Assembly (NCBI RefSeq): GCF_021917145.1
Contig: NC_061077.1
Span: 10,377,251-10,441,250 of the forward strand
DNA: 64,000 bases
Direction: 5' to 3'
Source: Hypomesus transpacificus
Taxonomy: Eukaryota > Chordata > Actinopteri > Osmeriformes > Osmeridae
Positions within the stretch are counted from its first letter, which is position 1; every line of letters begins with the position of its first letter. The position numbers and the translations under genes were made by a program. The notes below the pieces were generated by a model. The model worked only from the letters and a program-made list of their open reading frames with translations. It was not told the DNA's origin and made no database searches. Below are positions 53,401-64,000 of the stretch, piece by piece.

Positions 53401-55728
53401 ATAAAATCGTAGTTGAGCTACTTCACAGGAAATCTTTTTTTAGATGGAATGGTTCCGATAATAACAGATGTATGTTAATTTGAGGTACTGTTCTGGTTCA
53501 AGGCATCTAAAGCCAAGGGTGCCACATCAAGTGGAGCCAAAGCCCCTGTGAAGCCCAGTGCAGTGGTAAAGGACATGCTTTTTAACCAATGGCACAGTGG
53601 CATTCTGTGGCATCCATCTATCATGTAATTGTATTAATGATATCATTGCAACTTTACAAAGGTTGGAGTTTCAAAGGTCTAGAGCACGGACTGCTTTTCT
53701 TTTCCTCCCTTCACATTTCTCCCATCCCCTTTGTTCAAAGAAACAGCATAACAGCCACCATGGTCTGATCGTCCATCCTTCCATGTGTATCAGCATGTTT
53801 CCATATCTGTCATATCTACCTTTCCTATTTTTACATTTACATGCATTCATTTGAACACATTTAATTTGAATCAATCCAACCCATGTTAGAAGTATAAATG
53901 GCCATATTAACACCAGACACCAATTGTTCCTTTACTGTATCCAATACATTTGTTCATTGAACCACATTGCTGTACATCTTGCCATGTATTTAATATGTTT
54001 ATGGCCGGATTGACATCACTCTGCTCTCCCACACTCCCACAGACAGCAGAAGTGGTGCCACAAACAATAGAAGTCCAGGTAAATTAGTGGATAATTCTCT
54101 TGTGATCGCCACATCTCTCTCATTTTGCTTGGATGCATGAAGTGAATAGCAACTGTATTCACTGTGTATTCACACAGTGAATACAGTTGTGGTATTGGAT
54201 CACATCTATGCATATTTGAATCGTCCTCCTCTCTACTCATTAGTGGGATCTTTCCTGTGGCTCGCAGGTGGCAGACATTTGCTTCCAACACTCCCTTACG
54301 CTTTTATTTCTGCTGACTACAGCTCAATACCTTTATGTTACCTTCCCCTCTGGCCTCCTATAGAAGGTGGATCCCTCCAAGGCGAGCACTCTGGAAGCCT
54401 CTCCCAAGCCAGAACCACCACCTGTTCCAGAGGAAACAAAAACTCCTGCGAAAGCCTCTACTTTTAAATCCTTTTTTAAGCCCAGCAAGGTAAATAATGT
54501 CACATACTCATGACTGTACTTCTACTCCATACAAAATTGGATTTTTATACAGGACATGCATAATTCAGGATATGCACAGTCAATGTAGCTTTCAGACAAT
54601 ATTAGAAATGCATATTATAGAGAATAACAGTGGAATGTGAATTTGAGGTGCTGCTAGATCAAATGGCCTCAAAAGTCCAGACGGCCTCAGCAAGTGGAGT
54701 CCGACTCCTCATGAAAACAACGGGAGGGGTAAATGGCGACACACTCCTGCCATTGACAAATTAACAAGAGTGATCTCAGATGCTGACACTACCCTATTGA
54801 AACAACCTCCATCGCAGTGTGAACTATCCCGGGAAAATAAATGATGTTGACCATTCAATACATGCTTTAACAGCTGTTTTGACAAAGGCCCTCTTTTCTA
54901 TTAATCATTTGTTGTAATCATGTATAGCTTTTAATAGCTACTGCAATGCTTGCTTGTTCACTTGTCATACAACAACACAGAATATGCTGAGTTGCATCAA
55001 TTGTGTGTCTCATTGTACCAAACAATATATTTAAATACTACTATAGCAGTTTCAAATATCTAATCATCTCTGGATCCTTGCTTGATGCCTCACACAGTGT
55101 CCTACAATTGATCATCTGATCTTGTAATGTATCTAGGCTGCAGAGCCCAAGAAGGAGCCATCTGCTCCTCCTGCCGAGCCTGAAGCTGCCCAGGCTGTGA
55201 AGACTAAGGAGGAGCCTAAGGCCACCCCCAAGGCCCCATCACCAGAGGCCCCAGTGGACAACCAGTCAGCGACCTCTCAGAGTGGAGAAGATCCAGCCAA
55301 CATACCCAGGAAAATGGAGAAGAGGAACTCCATCCACTTGTTCTTCAAGAACCTGGTAGGTCAGACGAGCACCTTTTGTTCAAGTTGCTCAAATTGTATT
55401 AGAACCTATGTTTACCATGTTGGGGTGAGATTCATGATTGTCATTGTTGAACATGTTGCTTTCTGCTGCAGTGTTGCAGTGGAAACACTGTTCCACCATT
55501 GTTTCTCCAAACACCCACTAGATGGAAACAATGTCTCAAATATAGCAGCTGTGTGGCCTTGTAGTTGGAGCACAGGTCAAGTCGATCTCTACCAAAAGAA
55601 CATGCTCATATAAATAGTTGGATCAATGGATATGTTTGTTTTTTCACTTACAGGGTAAACGCCATTCAGATGCAGGAGTTCAAACAGAACCATTGGCTGT
55701 CTCATCTGCTCCCGAAAAGGCCAAATAG
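47455..55728 (+). CDS. bcas1: Breast carcinoma-amplified sequence 1 homologue
   Basis: BCAS1 is a mostly disordered myelin-associated protein of oligodendrocytes. Coding exons are 47455-47502, 47609-47681, 48333-48661, 51003-51182, 52230-52289, 52961-52990, 53143-53367, 53503-53565, 54043-54078, 54364-54489, 55137-55355 and 55654-55728, totalling 487 residues. The protein starts MGNEQS, a myristoylation-type N-terminus as in mammals. Family landmarks are 'VTFFDKLFKKK', 'NTVMNFFKTL' joined to 'VNPTKTPKKEK', and the end 'LFFKNL' joined to 'GKRHSDAGVQTEP'. The VQTE near the C-terminus fits a dynein light chain LC8 site; mammalian BCAS1 is reported to bind LC8. Exon 8 has a polyproline stretch 'PPPPPPAPP'. 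From the fourth coding exon onward all internal exons are phase 0-0. A large alternative terminal exon lies at 48798-49838. Confidence 0.9.
48798..49838 (+). CDS. bcas1: Probable alternative 3'-terminal exon of bcas1
   Basis: An open frame of 346 codons plus stop begins directly after a splice acceptor (TCTCATTACAAAG/GAT). It is in the phase left by the preceding bcas1 exon (48333-48661). No good phase-0 donor was found before the stop, and AATAAA follows about 195 bp later. It therefore looks like an alternative last exon giving a 496-residue isoform. The sequence is acidic and rich in Ala, Glu, Val and Ser. An internal module appears twice: 'AFEVVKHVKVDASVAGAI' and 'APEVVVCVLDSSVVEAI'. The end is less acidic and looks folded ('SFSLLLNHLESACKQSFVKS', 'YTICIKLEVDVQES'). 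I recognise no domain and know of no mammalian counterpart. It could instead be spliced internally through a weak donor. Confidence 0.65.
   Translation, partial: DLQNRFADASKLCEAEISTQSKSKHSTVEYALQPEAETPPSGSDPDPADQNTSLAFEVVKHVKVDASVAGAIASAVEVVKGKVEETEAELEAAESTVLAIVEAVEVEAIDEGGENNDCEEARIILEITSSGVMEVPKYKIKEESAAASGATMEFNSEGFKEESENESNRKDVAADAQPETTQDSGSSPTAEGTSPAPEVVVCVLDSSVVEAITKVEAMAAEAEDSPQPEKEKKAQLCKSDSEMDLDCTEEPDLTLSPSSAQESVDAMVESKEDSSAAVKLKEDGSLVLSKPPDDKSFSLLLNHLESACKQSFVKSQFKLVQIESVAQGYTICIKLEVDVQESNVKC
50033..50038 (+). terminator. Candidate polyadenylation signal for the short bcas1 transcript
   Basis: AATAAA 195 bp after the stop codon of the alternative terminal exon, in AT-rich sequence. 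Confidence 0.5.
52533..52625 (-). repeat. LINE-tail repeat in bcas1 intron
   Basis: 'CATTTATTCATTTAGCAGAC' then 'CTTTTATCCAAAGCGAATTC' then 'CAAGAGACAGCTTTACAAA' matches the tail of the 38.2-kb LINE remnant in the same orientation. It is a short, 5'-truncated copy. Confidence 0.65.
54150..54189. repeat. Perfect 17-bp stem hairpin in bcas1 intron
   Basis: CAACTGTATTCACTGTG and its exact reverse complement are separated by 6 nt. Confidence 0.9.
54666..54728 (+). pseudogene. bcas1: Decayed duplicate of the 63-bp bcas1 exon
   Basis: This segment aligns without gaps to the functional exon 53503-53565; both are exactly 63 bp. I count 39 of 63 identical bases, including AGTGGAG in the middle, and the GGGGTAAA donor region aligns with TGGTAAA. 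The intron before each also matches ('AATTTGAGGTGCTG' against 'AATTTGAGGTACTG'). The frame is still open over 21 codons. The acceptor AG has become TG, so normal inclusion is not expected. It is best read as a fossil exon from a tandem duplication. Confidence 0.7.
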
Positions 55729-56638
55729 AAAAAATAAAAATAAATGCCACCCTGTTTTCAATCCCAAAAATGAACAATTTCATTGTTTCACGTTTCATCA
55801 TCTGATTAGGGGTGGGGAAGAGAAGTTAGATGAAATTTCATACAACAAAAGAATAAGAGCAAGTGCTTGTTTGATGAGAGCAAGAAGTCAAATGTGGACT
55901 GGTGGTGTGGTTTAGTTTACAAGGAGTATTTTAACAATTGGATACCTTCTTTGTCATGATGGGGATATATGCATTGGTTATAAATGGCATGATCAATACA
56001 ATAGTGTGGTTTTATAAGGACACTTCTCAGAAACACTTCCTGTAGACAGCTGTTAAACATGACATTTCTGAATGCTAGACTATTTATCTTCATTTACACT
56101 CTGCTAATACTCTAATGCTGCATTATGTTTTGTTTTGGTTCTTTTCATTCTATATAAAATATTTAACATCAACATACTTTCCATTATCTGATTTGCCTTT
56201 TGTGGGGGGTACAAATTGATATAGTGGCAATTTATGGGATTGAGTCAAACAATGGAGATGGTACAAAGACAGTGAAGGTTACTCAGCATGTAATGGTCCC
56301 GGGAGATATTCACTGGTAGTTCATGATAGATAATCTTGCATAAGTATTTCATTACCGCTTTTATTTTTCAATGGCACTTTACAAGGAAATGTCTCAACTT
56401 CTATGTCATGTCTGACGTTTCCTCTGTTGTTCTTGTCACACTTCATTAATTGACAACCGATAAACTGACTCTACAGATATGCATATTCTCTCCACCTTAT
56501 ACATTATTTCAATGATTTCTATTGTTAAAATCTGTATGAATTATTGTCATGTAGTATGACATTTACACTATGTGTCATATTAACATTTATTTTATTTTTC
56601 TAGAGCTACATCTCTGTAACTTGGATCGTATCAAAGAC

Positions 56639-56644
56639 AATAAA
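56639..56644 (+). terminator. Candidate distal polyadenylation signal for bcas1
   Basis: AATAAA about 0.9 kb after the stop. Another AATAAA occurs only a few bases after the stop codon, at 55733-55738. Confidence 0.4.
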
Positions 56645-57904
56645 TATGTACACCTTTTGTTGTTATGCTTTCTACTGTAGCTCCCCCCCTTTCTGAAAAT
56701 GAAACTTGTAGGTAATGAATAGTAATGAATGTTGTGAACAGAGTTGGTTGAATAATTGCACCTCATGATCAAATACAACTGTCAGGTGTTGCAATAAGAA
56801 GAAAAAGAAAGACATTGCCTAACAGGTTTGTCAACCACTTAGAACGTTTCAAATATTTTTAGGAAAGGTCTAAAACACTTTCACTTTGCAGATCCCCTCA
56901 AATGGATTTAGAAGAGAAATATAAAGTTATGTGAAACACTATTTTTATAATTCACCAAACGTTTTCTCAAAACCTGTTCCACAGCTCATTGCTCAGGGAA
57001 CCAGTATTTTTTGTTTCTGTTCTGACCCACTGTTGGAAAAATTACCACACCTTCGACAAAAGGTGCAGGAATTATATACAGTACTATTCTTCTTTAGGCA
57101 TTTCCACATTCATTTAATTACCTTCTAAAATACAATCATCTACCAGTAGATACAAAGAAAATAGTTGTAATCCTTTTTAGCACACAGGGACAATGATTAC
57201 AGAATAGGAGCTAGAATTGAGTCCATTGTTTTGTTTTTTACACCATTCCTATTTTCTTGCAGTTATTTACAGTCTCACCTATTCCTCGTGGACTAGTTTC
57301 TCACAGTAAAAAACCAGATCTAACAGATTGTGTATCTGGTGTAAAGGATAAAACTTTCATCTTTTAAAATCGTCCTAATATTAATTTCCTTGATTCATTT
57401 TACTATGCACACCATGAAGATAGACTTTGGCAGGATATATTTAGATAGTGCTTTTCTGAGATCATCCACCATTAAATGATGAGTCGCAGAATGTCCCTGA
57501 GGACATAGCTCACATTGCTCCTTTGTTATCTGAAGCACACTGTTCTTGCACTGACCTCTGTAATAGGTGCGATCATTTCAAATTTGTGCATCAAAGCAAT
57601 TGCCATGCTGTGAATGAGAGGAAGAGTAGTGTGTGCCAGTACGGTGACAGATATTTATCTGGAGCATTATCCCCTGTGGTCTGTTTCACTTTAAAATGCA
57701 AAATCTTTAACAGTTAGCATATAATACTAATGAGTTTGACGGAGTAAGATTTCTTAAATCTCATTACCTGTGAGAGCTTTCAGTAAATGGTGGCTTTGTA
57801 TCTTACCCTGAGCTCAAACACATTTGCTAAGTTTTTAATATTTCTCATTGATCATTTCCACTTTGCATGATTCATCTGAGAACTCTTAACCGACAACATT
57901 TTCT

Positions 57905-57973
57905 GTCTACCTCTCTTTCTTCTCTCTCTATCTCTCCCTCTGTCTCTCTGTCACACACACACACACGCACACA

Positions 57974-58068
<95 letters not shown>

Positions 58069-58073
58069 ACACA
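57905..58073. repeat. Compound (CT)n-(CA)n microsatellite
   Basis: A pyrimidine-rich CT tract to 57950 is followed by about 120 bp of CA repeat with few interruptions. Cys-Val and His-Thr reading frames over it are artefacts. Confidence 0.95.
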
Positions 58074-59321
58074 GAGATATACAAAACTGCTCATACAAAC
58101 AATTTAGAAACAAAACAGTTGCCTACTAATTTGAACTCATATACTTCTTTCTAAAGAAGACATTGCTACAAAAAAAACCTTACTGAAACATTTCCATATT
58201 TACAAATAATAAAAGTCACATGATCTTAGGTGCATTGTGTTGCAAATGGAGTCTAGCTGTTGAAAGCTCAGTGACAAAACAAAGTGTCTCCCTAAACTTT
58301 GCGTTACTTTTGGGTGGGATGCAGAACAATTAAATCCATAATAATATATTCATTGAAACAGTGTCTTTAGTGTAATGTAATTGGTGACTGAAGAAGAGAA
58401 TACATCACAAATACTGTAATATAGGTCATATATCTTTGATACAAGCCAAGTCTGTATGCATATTGATGGGCGACCATAGTAATCGAGTTCATCTCTGGAG
58501 TGTCTGTGAGAATGCACCCATGCCCTGGACAGGGTGGGACAAGGGAACAGTGGGTAGGGAGGCCTGCAGGGCAGCCTGCTGTCAACACTAATGTGTGTCA
58601 CAGCCAGCGCTGCTCTGCATCAGCATGTCCACAGGGACCCAAAAGGGGAAACCATTCCAGGCAGCTTCGAAAGACAGAGCATTATTCCCAGGCCTCTTGA
58701 TAGCAGGTTAAAAGCAATATCTATCCACTGTATGACACTGTGACTCACTGACAGTCTATATAGTCTGTTCAATCAGCCAGCTGCAGAGCTGGTGTGCTGA
58801 ATGATTAAATATTTAGTTGTTTTGGGAAGCATGATGCAGATGCACAAAGACGCTCCTTAGCGGTGGAGCACCTAGGAGTGTTCATTGGCACAGGCAAAAT
58901 CATTTGCTATTTTTAAGTCTCAAAAGTTGAAAAGCAGGTCCTGCTTCTTTGAGTCCTGAGTCCTGGTTTTAAATCCTGCATGGTGATCATTCACTGGTAC
59001 ATATTACTGTAAAGACATATACATATGTAGGCAAAGTATATGTGAAGGTGAAACATATTAGAATAAACATTAAACATACATCCTGTCACAAGATGATAAC
59101 AATGCTCAGGGCAAAGACCAGCTAGCCCAAAACAAACAATGAAAGAAACTTTGACTCAAACTTGCAAATGTTGATAATGAAGTAATGTATAATTTTACTG
59201 TCAAACGATGCAAATAGTTTTTTTTCTTCTTTTCTCTCAAACTCATCAATCACATATAACAGTCACGTTAACATTTCAAAAGAGGCTGGTTTGGTTTAGC
59301 AGAAGAAAGCTCAACGACATA

Positions 59322-59690
59322 CAGTGGCGGTTCAAGACAAATTTTACTGGGGGGGCTAAGGGGGGGGGGGGGGGGGCATTGTTTAATCAGAGGGGCACAT
59401 TAATAAACGGAAACATTAAATACTTTAATTTTGCTTTAAACATTAAAATCATACAAACGGCTCTGGCTCTCCCTCTAGCTCCTCAGCTCTCTCAATACCT
59501 TGATATGTTTCTCTAACTTTTGTATTTACTGGGGCAAAAAAGGCTGCAATGTCCCTTCCTCATTTCATGATGACTACTAGAAGAAGAAAAATGTGTATAT
59601 ATTTAGTCAACTCAAGGGGGCCACAGGGGGGCCAGGGACATTTTTACATGGGCACTGGCCGCTGTAGACCCCCGTGTAGAACCGCCCCTG
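59322..59690. mobile_element. hAT-type MITE with CAGTGGCGGTTC / GAACCGCCCCTG ends
   Basis: The termini are inverted repeats with one or two mismatches, and G-rich sequence follows each end internally. The flanking 8-mers ACGACATA and ATGATATA agree at six of eight positions, consistent with an aged 8-bp duplication. The element is 369 bp and non-coding. It contains a run of 17 G at 59360-59376. Confidence 0.7.
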
Positions 59691-61091
59691 ATGATATATT
59701 AGCAGACCAAAACACTACACCTCTTAAAAACCTGACACATTTTACACACTGGATTCCCTTCACATCTTCCTGGATGTAGTTGTAAGTGTATTGTTAGACT
59801 TTGCACACTGAAGTTTACACATATGTGATAAGGAAATGATTATCTGAAGAAATCACAATTGATTTTGGTCAAACAAATAACATTTGGTTCTAAGACCATT
59901 GTGAAATGTTCTGTTCTGATAATTATACTATCATATATGATTAAAAAAAGGTTAAGATGAACAAACATGGCAGGTTAAGGGGTAGCAAAGAGACTTTATA
60001 TTATCACTGAAACAGCCCCAATGGTAATAAAAGAGTCTCAGTCAATCTGAAAGGGAACAATGCACTCAGCTGCTTCTGACACATCTTCATTCTGGTCTCC
60101 ACAGACTGAGAGGACTTCACCCACTCATTGCTTAAAAACTTAGCACTGCTACTTGTTGACTTCAAAATACTTGTTTTCTTATCGTAAGCAGTATACCCTT
60201 CTTAACAAGCCCAGATTACCCTACCATTCCTCTTATTTGCTAAATATTTTATGGAACGGTATGATATCATCATACATTTTTCACAACTTTGTTGTGCTTA
60301 GAGCCAGAGATATGTACAAAACAGGGCATTGGACTGGTCAAATAGTTCAGTCAAGTTAATCCAATCAGTGAAAAGTAAATAGATTATTTGTGAACATACT
60401 GTAGTCAATCTGTTATATGTTATTATTCACATACAGTAATTCAGGCATTTTGAACATAAATAAATCAGGTTTGAAATCTAATCCAGTTACATAAAAGTAT
60501 TTACATTTGAAGTTTTGTTTCAAAATGAGAGCTGATAAGTATACATATATTCTTCAGATAACAGAGTCTGTAAGCAACAGATATAGGGCATTTAATTTTA
60601 GGCTATTTCATCATCCTCAGTACTGGCTTTCCAGATTGTGAGTCGTTCACAAAGCCTTTGTGGTAACAGAACAATAGGAAATGAGCGGGAGGCCTCTGTG
60701 TGTCACATGTGGTGCCTTTGATTAACATTCTAGACTTGTTTGTATGATAGGACCTCGGGAGAGAGCAAGAATACCAAAAAGGTAACAAAATCAAGCAACA
60801 GTTGAAAGCTGTAGTTAAAATACATACAGTGATAAGCGACACATAAACACCTCTCTCTTTAACCGTGAAACACTAGAGTATTATAAATAATGATACAATG
60901 AAATGTAGTTGCGCAATGATCAAACATTTAGATGTCTAACTTACAGTACCATTTAGTGGTATAGTCTAATACTGAGAAATCTTTTTTTTAAATCTCTATA
61001 TATAAAACAGAGATACAATTCTTGTTAAAGAACAATCATTTTACTATTCTGTGACAAGACTGAGGGCAAAGTTAAGGTACTGTACAGACAT

Positions 61092-61267
61092 CCTCTGGTG
61101 TTCAGTTCCTCACACTATCACCAGTGTGTTGATAACGTAGGCAGGGTGATCCTATGGTGTTCAGTTCCTCACACTATCACCAGTGTGTTGATAACGTAGG
61201 CAGGGTGATCCTATGGTGTTCAGTCCTCACACTATCACCAGTGTGTTGATAATGTAGGCAGGGTGAT
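61092..61267. repeat. Three-copy tandem repeat, 59-bp unit
   Basis: Units at 61092-61150, 61151-61209 and 61210-61267 are nearly identical; the third lacks one T. Each contains 'CACACTATCACCAGTGTGTT', which has an internal hyphenated palindrome (CACAC...GTGTG). Confidence 0.95.
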
Positions 61268-62379
61268 CCTCTGTGTGTTACAGCCAGATGCTGGAGATGT
61301 TTTGGCAAATGCATGCCGACAGCAGTCGATGTGGATTTGTTCACTGTTCTTTAGCCTGGACAGCTGGGAAGGGTAACTGAGCTTTCTCTCTCTCTCAGAG
61401 ACTAGGGCAATGTAATGTATTCAGTCATTCATGGAAAACACCCAGATCCAATGATGAGTGCATTCAAGGGGTCCTGAATTCCTGCATTTAAAGAGTATGG
61501 CTAAGTATTGTTATTAATCAAATACCTCAATCAAGGCAAACCACATCACAGACAAGTAGGGATATTGTTTAATAGGAAGTCTACCTTACAATAGGCTACA
61601 CAGAAAACTAACTGATCTTGACCTCAGTGAGATCACTACTTGCAGTGTCAGTCTGATGTTGCAGTGGGGGAGGGGCAGAAGTAAGCAGGTGATAAGTAAA
61701 CGACAAATATTTTCGATTGAACAGTATGATGTTCAATTGTATAATCGTAAATTATTATGTATTAGCTGGGATTATACAATAATAATGATTATCCAACTAG
61801 AAAAAAACAATACTTTTATATTAGAAAAACGTAGTGTCACGAGTTTTTTCTTCTTCTCAAAGAATAGAGCACTTAACTTATGTTCTGAAAGGACTAAAAG
61901 TTCAATGCCTGATAACACAACCTGCTGAATCCATCATGCAACTGTTAAAACTACTGTTTAAGGTTCCCATCCCCCAACCACACATGGTATAGGTTGCCTT
62001 CCCTCTGCCTGTTTGTGTGTGAATGTAACTTACAACAGGCAAGACAAGCATTGTCTACTTTAGGTTGGTAAGTCACTATTAATGTTAAAGCTAATGTTAA
62101 CTCGCAATCGTAGTTCAGCGAAAGTCGCTTGGTGTAGTATATCGATTTACCGACATTGACAATATAAATAACCTGCCTATATTTCAGGCAAAAATGAATA
62201 CCCAAATGTAAAGCCAAGACGTCTAGCATCACAGTTCCTGTCTCTTCAGTGAACAAAGCAGGTATGCAAATATGACTCGCTATAACTTTGAACTAAATAC
62301 TCGTGTCAGTCAATTGCATCTTTTGAGCGTGTATTTGATTCAGAAACACAAACAACATTTTCATAAATAGTTGCCTCTA

Positions 62380-64000
62380 AGGATGGCAACTTATTCGCGA
62401 CCATGTGACAACCACTAGGTTTTTGGGCTGTTAATGCAAGCGCTGTTTCTCTGACTGCCTGTGCTCTCTGGCTGTGCTGCTAGTGAGAATCGTTAAGAAC
62501 GCGCCTCAGAATTTAACAGCTGCACACAGTGAAGGATTTGCAAACATTGAAACGAACAATATGATCCACAAACAATTGAATAGCGAGATGAACTATCCGA
62601 TACCGTTACACTAAAATAGTTTTGCCAGGTAACGTGTTTATTTAACTTAAAATAGTTACAGACACTATTTTGACGTTTGTTCTCAAAGTGTGAATCGGCA
62701 GTATTGTAACTATAGCCTATGGTTTGCCATTAAATGTGAGCCATAGGAGACGAGCTAGTCTGGCTTTTCGGGTGAGTCATCTGGAGTCAGTGGTGAGGTT
62801 ATTGCGAATTTTATGTTGGCTAGCTTTCTAACCAACTTCCAAAAGGATGAAACTACTTAAAGTTTATTCAATGATTGTCTATGCATAGTCCAGAGAACTG
62901 CAACCAGTTTCTGCTAACGTAGCCAGTTTGGCTTAGTTCTAAGACTTGTGTTGCTAGTCTGGCTACGTACGTGTGAATATTGATTTGATATATCCAGCTA
63001 TTCTAACTTTGACTTAACGGAAAATGTGTTATTGATAGGCAACTAAACGGCATGCTAGCTATAAAATACTTTTTTTGTAAGCTATTGCTAGCTAAATGTC
63101 TCGAGTGGAGTATTTATTCTCTTAAACTAGCCAATAACAGCAGGCGAGAGCTAGTATTAAGGTTAACTAGTGTAAATTAACGTTAAACTAACAATACAAA
63201 GCTTTTGTGTGAAAACATTGTGTGGACTACCTAGCTACAACTGAAGCCTGGTAGACATGGCTATATGCGTGCCTTAATGGTAAGGATTATGAATACAGAC
63301 AACACGTTTCATCACATTTTTTGGTAGACTAACTAGTTAGCGTAAACCGTAAGGTTTGTTGTTTGAAAGCCATAACCGTTGACTAATAATGGTATTGCCG
63401 AGTGCATCATTTGTCTTCTCTACCAAACTTGGCATAAGTGATCACGTTGCGTGCTCCAGAGAACAAATAGAATGTTAAACATGAGTTTTTATAGCTACTT
63501 TGTAGAGCTTAATTACACCTTGCTGTCAGAAGATTGGGAACAATATTGGTATTATTGTCGGCTATTAAAATAGCAAAAGGGGAACAGGAAATTTCATGTA
63601 CTTGACTCTTTAACCAACATTTTGTCAATAGCCTGTTTGTGAAGTGTAGGTAAATACACAATTTGTAAATGTGGATGTTCACACATTTGAGATAAAAAAA
63701 GGCACGTCTTTGTTGGCGTCTTTATAGTACATTTTTTAAGACTTGATTGGTCGTAGGGCTGCCAAGTTCCTCAACTTAGCCTAGATCTTGACTTGATGCA
63801 CAGTTTACCTTTCACAGACTAGTTTGTCCAGTTACTCCACTTGTATCGATATAGGGAATGCTTCCTTCAAAGATGCAAACCTCGTCTACAAAAGGAAAAT
63901 CCAATCTGAAATTCAGTGTTTGGACACAGGATTAGGCTACCTGTTGCTTTAAAACAACAGCACACAGCACCATTTAGGTATTCTGCTATTTCTGATAAAA
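62380..64000 (+). promoter_or_regulatory. Possible 5' end (non-coding exon and promoter) of the next gene
   Basis: Composition shifts here: CpG-containing words appear (TTATTCGCGACC, AACGCGCCTCAG) and two good donor-like sites follow, TTTTGCCAG/GTAACG at 62629 and TTTTCGG/GTGAGT at 62772. No coding exon was seen before the window ends. Human synteny predicts znf217 downstream of bcas1 on this strand, so a non-coding first exon of that gene is possible. This is inference only. Confidence 0.25.

Larger units (their letters stand above)
55729..62379. other. bcas1 3' UTR and intergenic DNA; no coding gene recognised
   Basis: Only short reading frames and repeats. The bcas1 3' UTR probably ends near 55.75 kb (AATAAA at 55733) or near 56.65 kb (AATAAA at 56639). 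Repeats inside are listed separately. Confidence 0.5.

Noticed and set aside
57867..58154. Open frames rich in His-Thr and Cys-Val
   Set aside because: Produced by the CA/TG dinucleotide repeat.

Overview
The window is vertebrate nuclear DNA, most likely from a ray-finned (teleost) fish. It is AT-rich and intron-rich, with GT-AG introns, long CA and TA microsatellites, an intact Tc1 element, hAT-type miniature elements and a LINE tail family with the 'TTTATCCAAAGCGACTT' signature common in fish genomes. The species cannot be fixed from sequence alone. No bacterial, CRISPR or operon-like content is present.

Layout. (1) 3.0-11.6 kb, + strand: the last nine recognised coding exons of a formin (FH2 domain); its 5' part lies left of the window or was not recognised. 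(2) 15.4-16.7 kb, +: a complete three-exon cerebellin-4 gene (cbln4), a secreted C1q-type synaptic organiser. (3) 18.6-21.3 kb: a miniature inverted-repeat element, then a full-length Tc1/mariner element with an uninterrupted transposase. (4) 21.3-33.6 kb: no gene recognised. (5) 33.6-34.8 kb, -: a two-exon NAT8/camello-like N-acetyltransferase whose short first coding exon is too small for ORF finding. (6) 35.1-38.9 kb: a solo LTR, a SINE-like repeat and a frameshifted LINE remnant. (7) 43.8-44.9 kb, -: a complete four-exon prefoldin subunit 4 gene (pfdn4) with one GC-AG intron. (8) 47.5-55.7 kb, +: bcas1, with twelve constitutive-looking coding exons, a large alternative terminal exon and a decayed duplicate exon. 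(9) 55.7-64.0 kb: no coding gene recognised; repeats, then a possible 5' end of the next gene.

The order and orientation of cbln4, pfdn4 and bcas1 match human chromosome 20q13 (CBLN4-DOK5-PFDN4-CYP24A1-BCAS1-ZNF217), except that no dok5 or cyp24a1 was recognised and a nat8-like gene sits between cbln4 and pfdn4. The genes are not a functional pathway; the block is conserved synteny. The most interesting structure is in bcas1: its central exons are all phase 0-0 with lengths that are multiples of three. They carry a repeated Phe-Phe-Lys module at exon ends. One exon of exactly 63 bp exists as a dead copy further downstream, suggesting growth by duplication of a two-exon unit.
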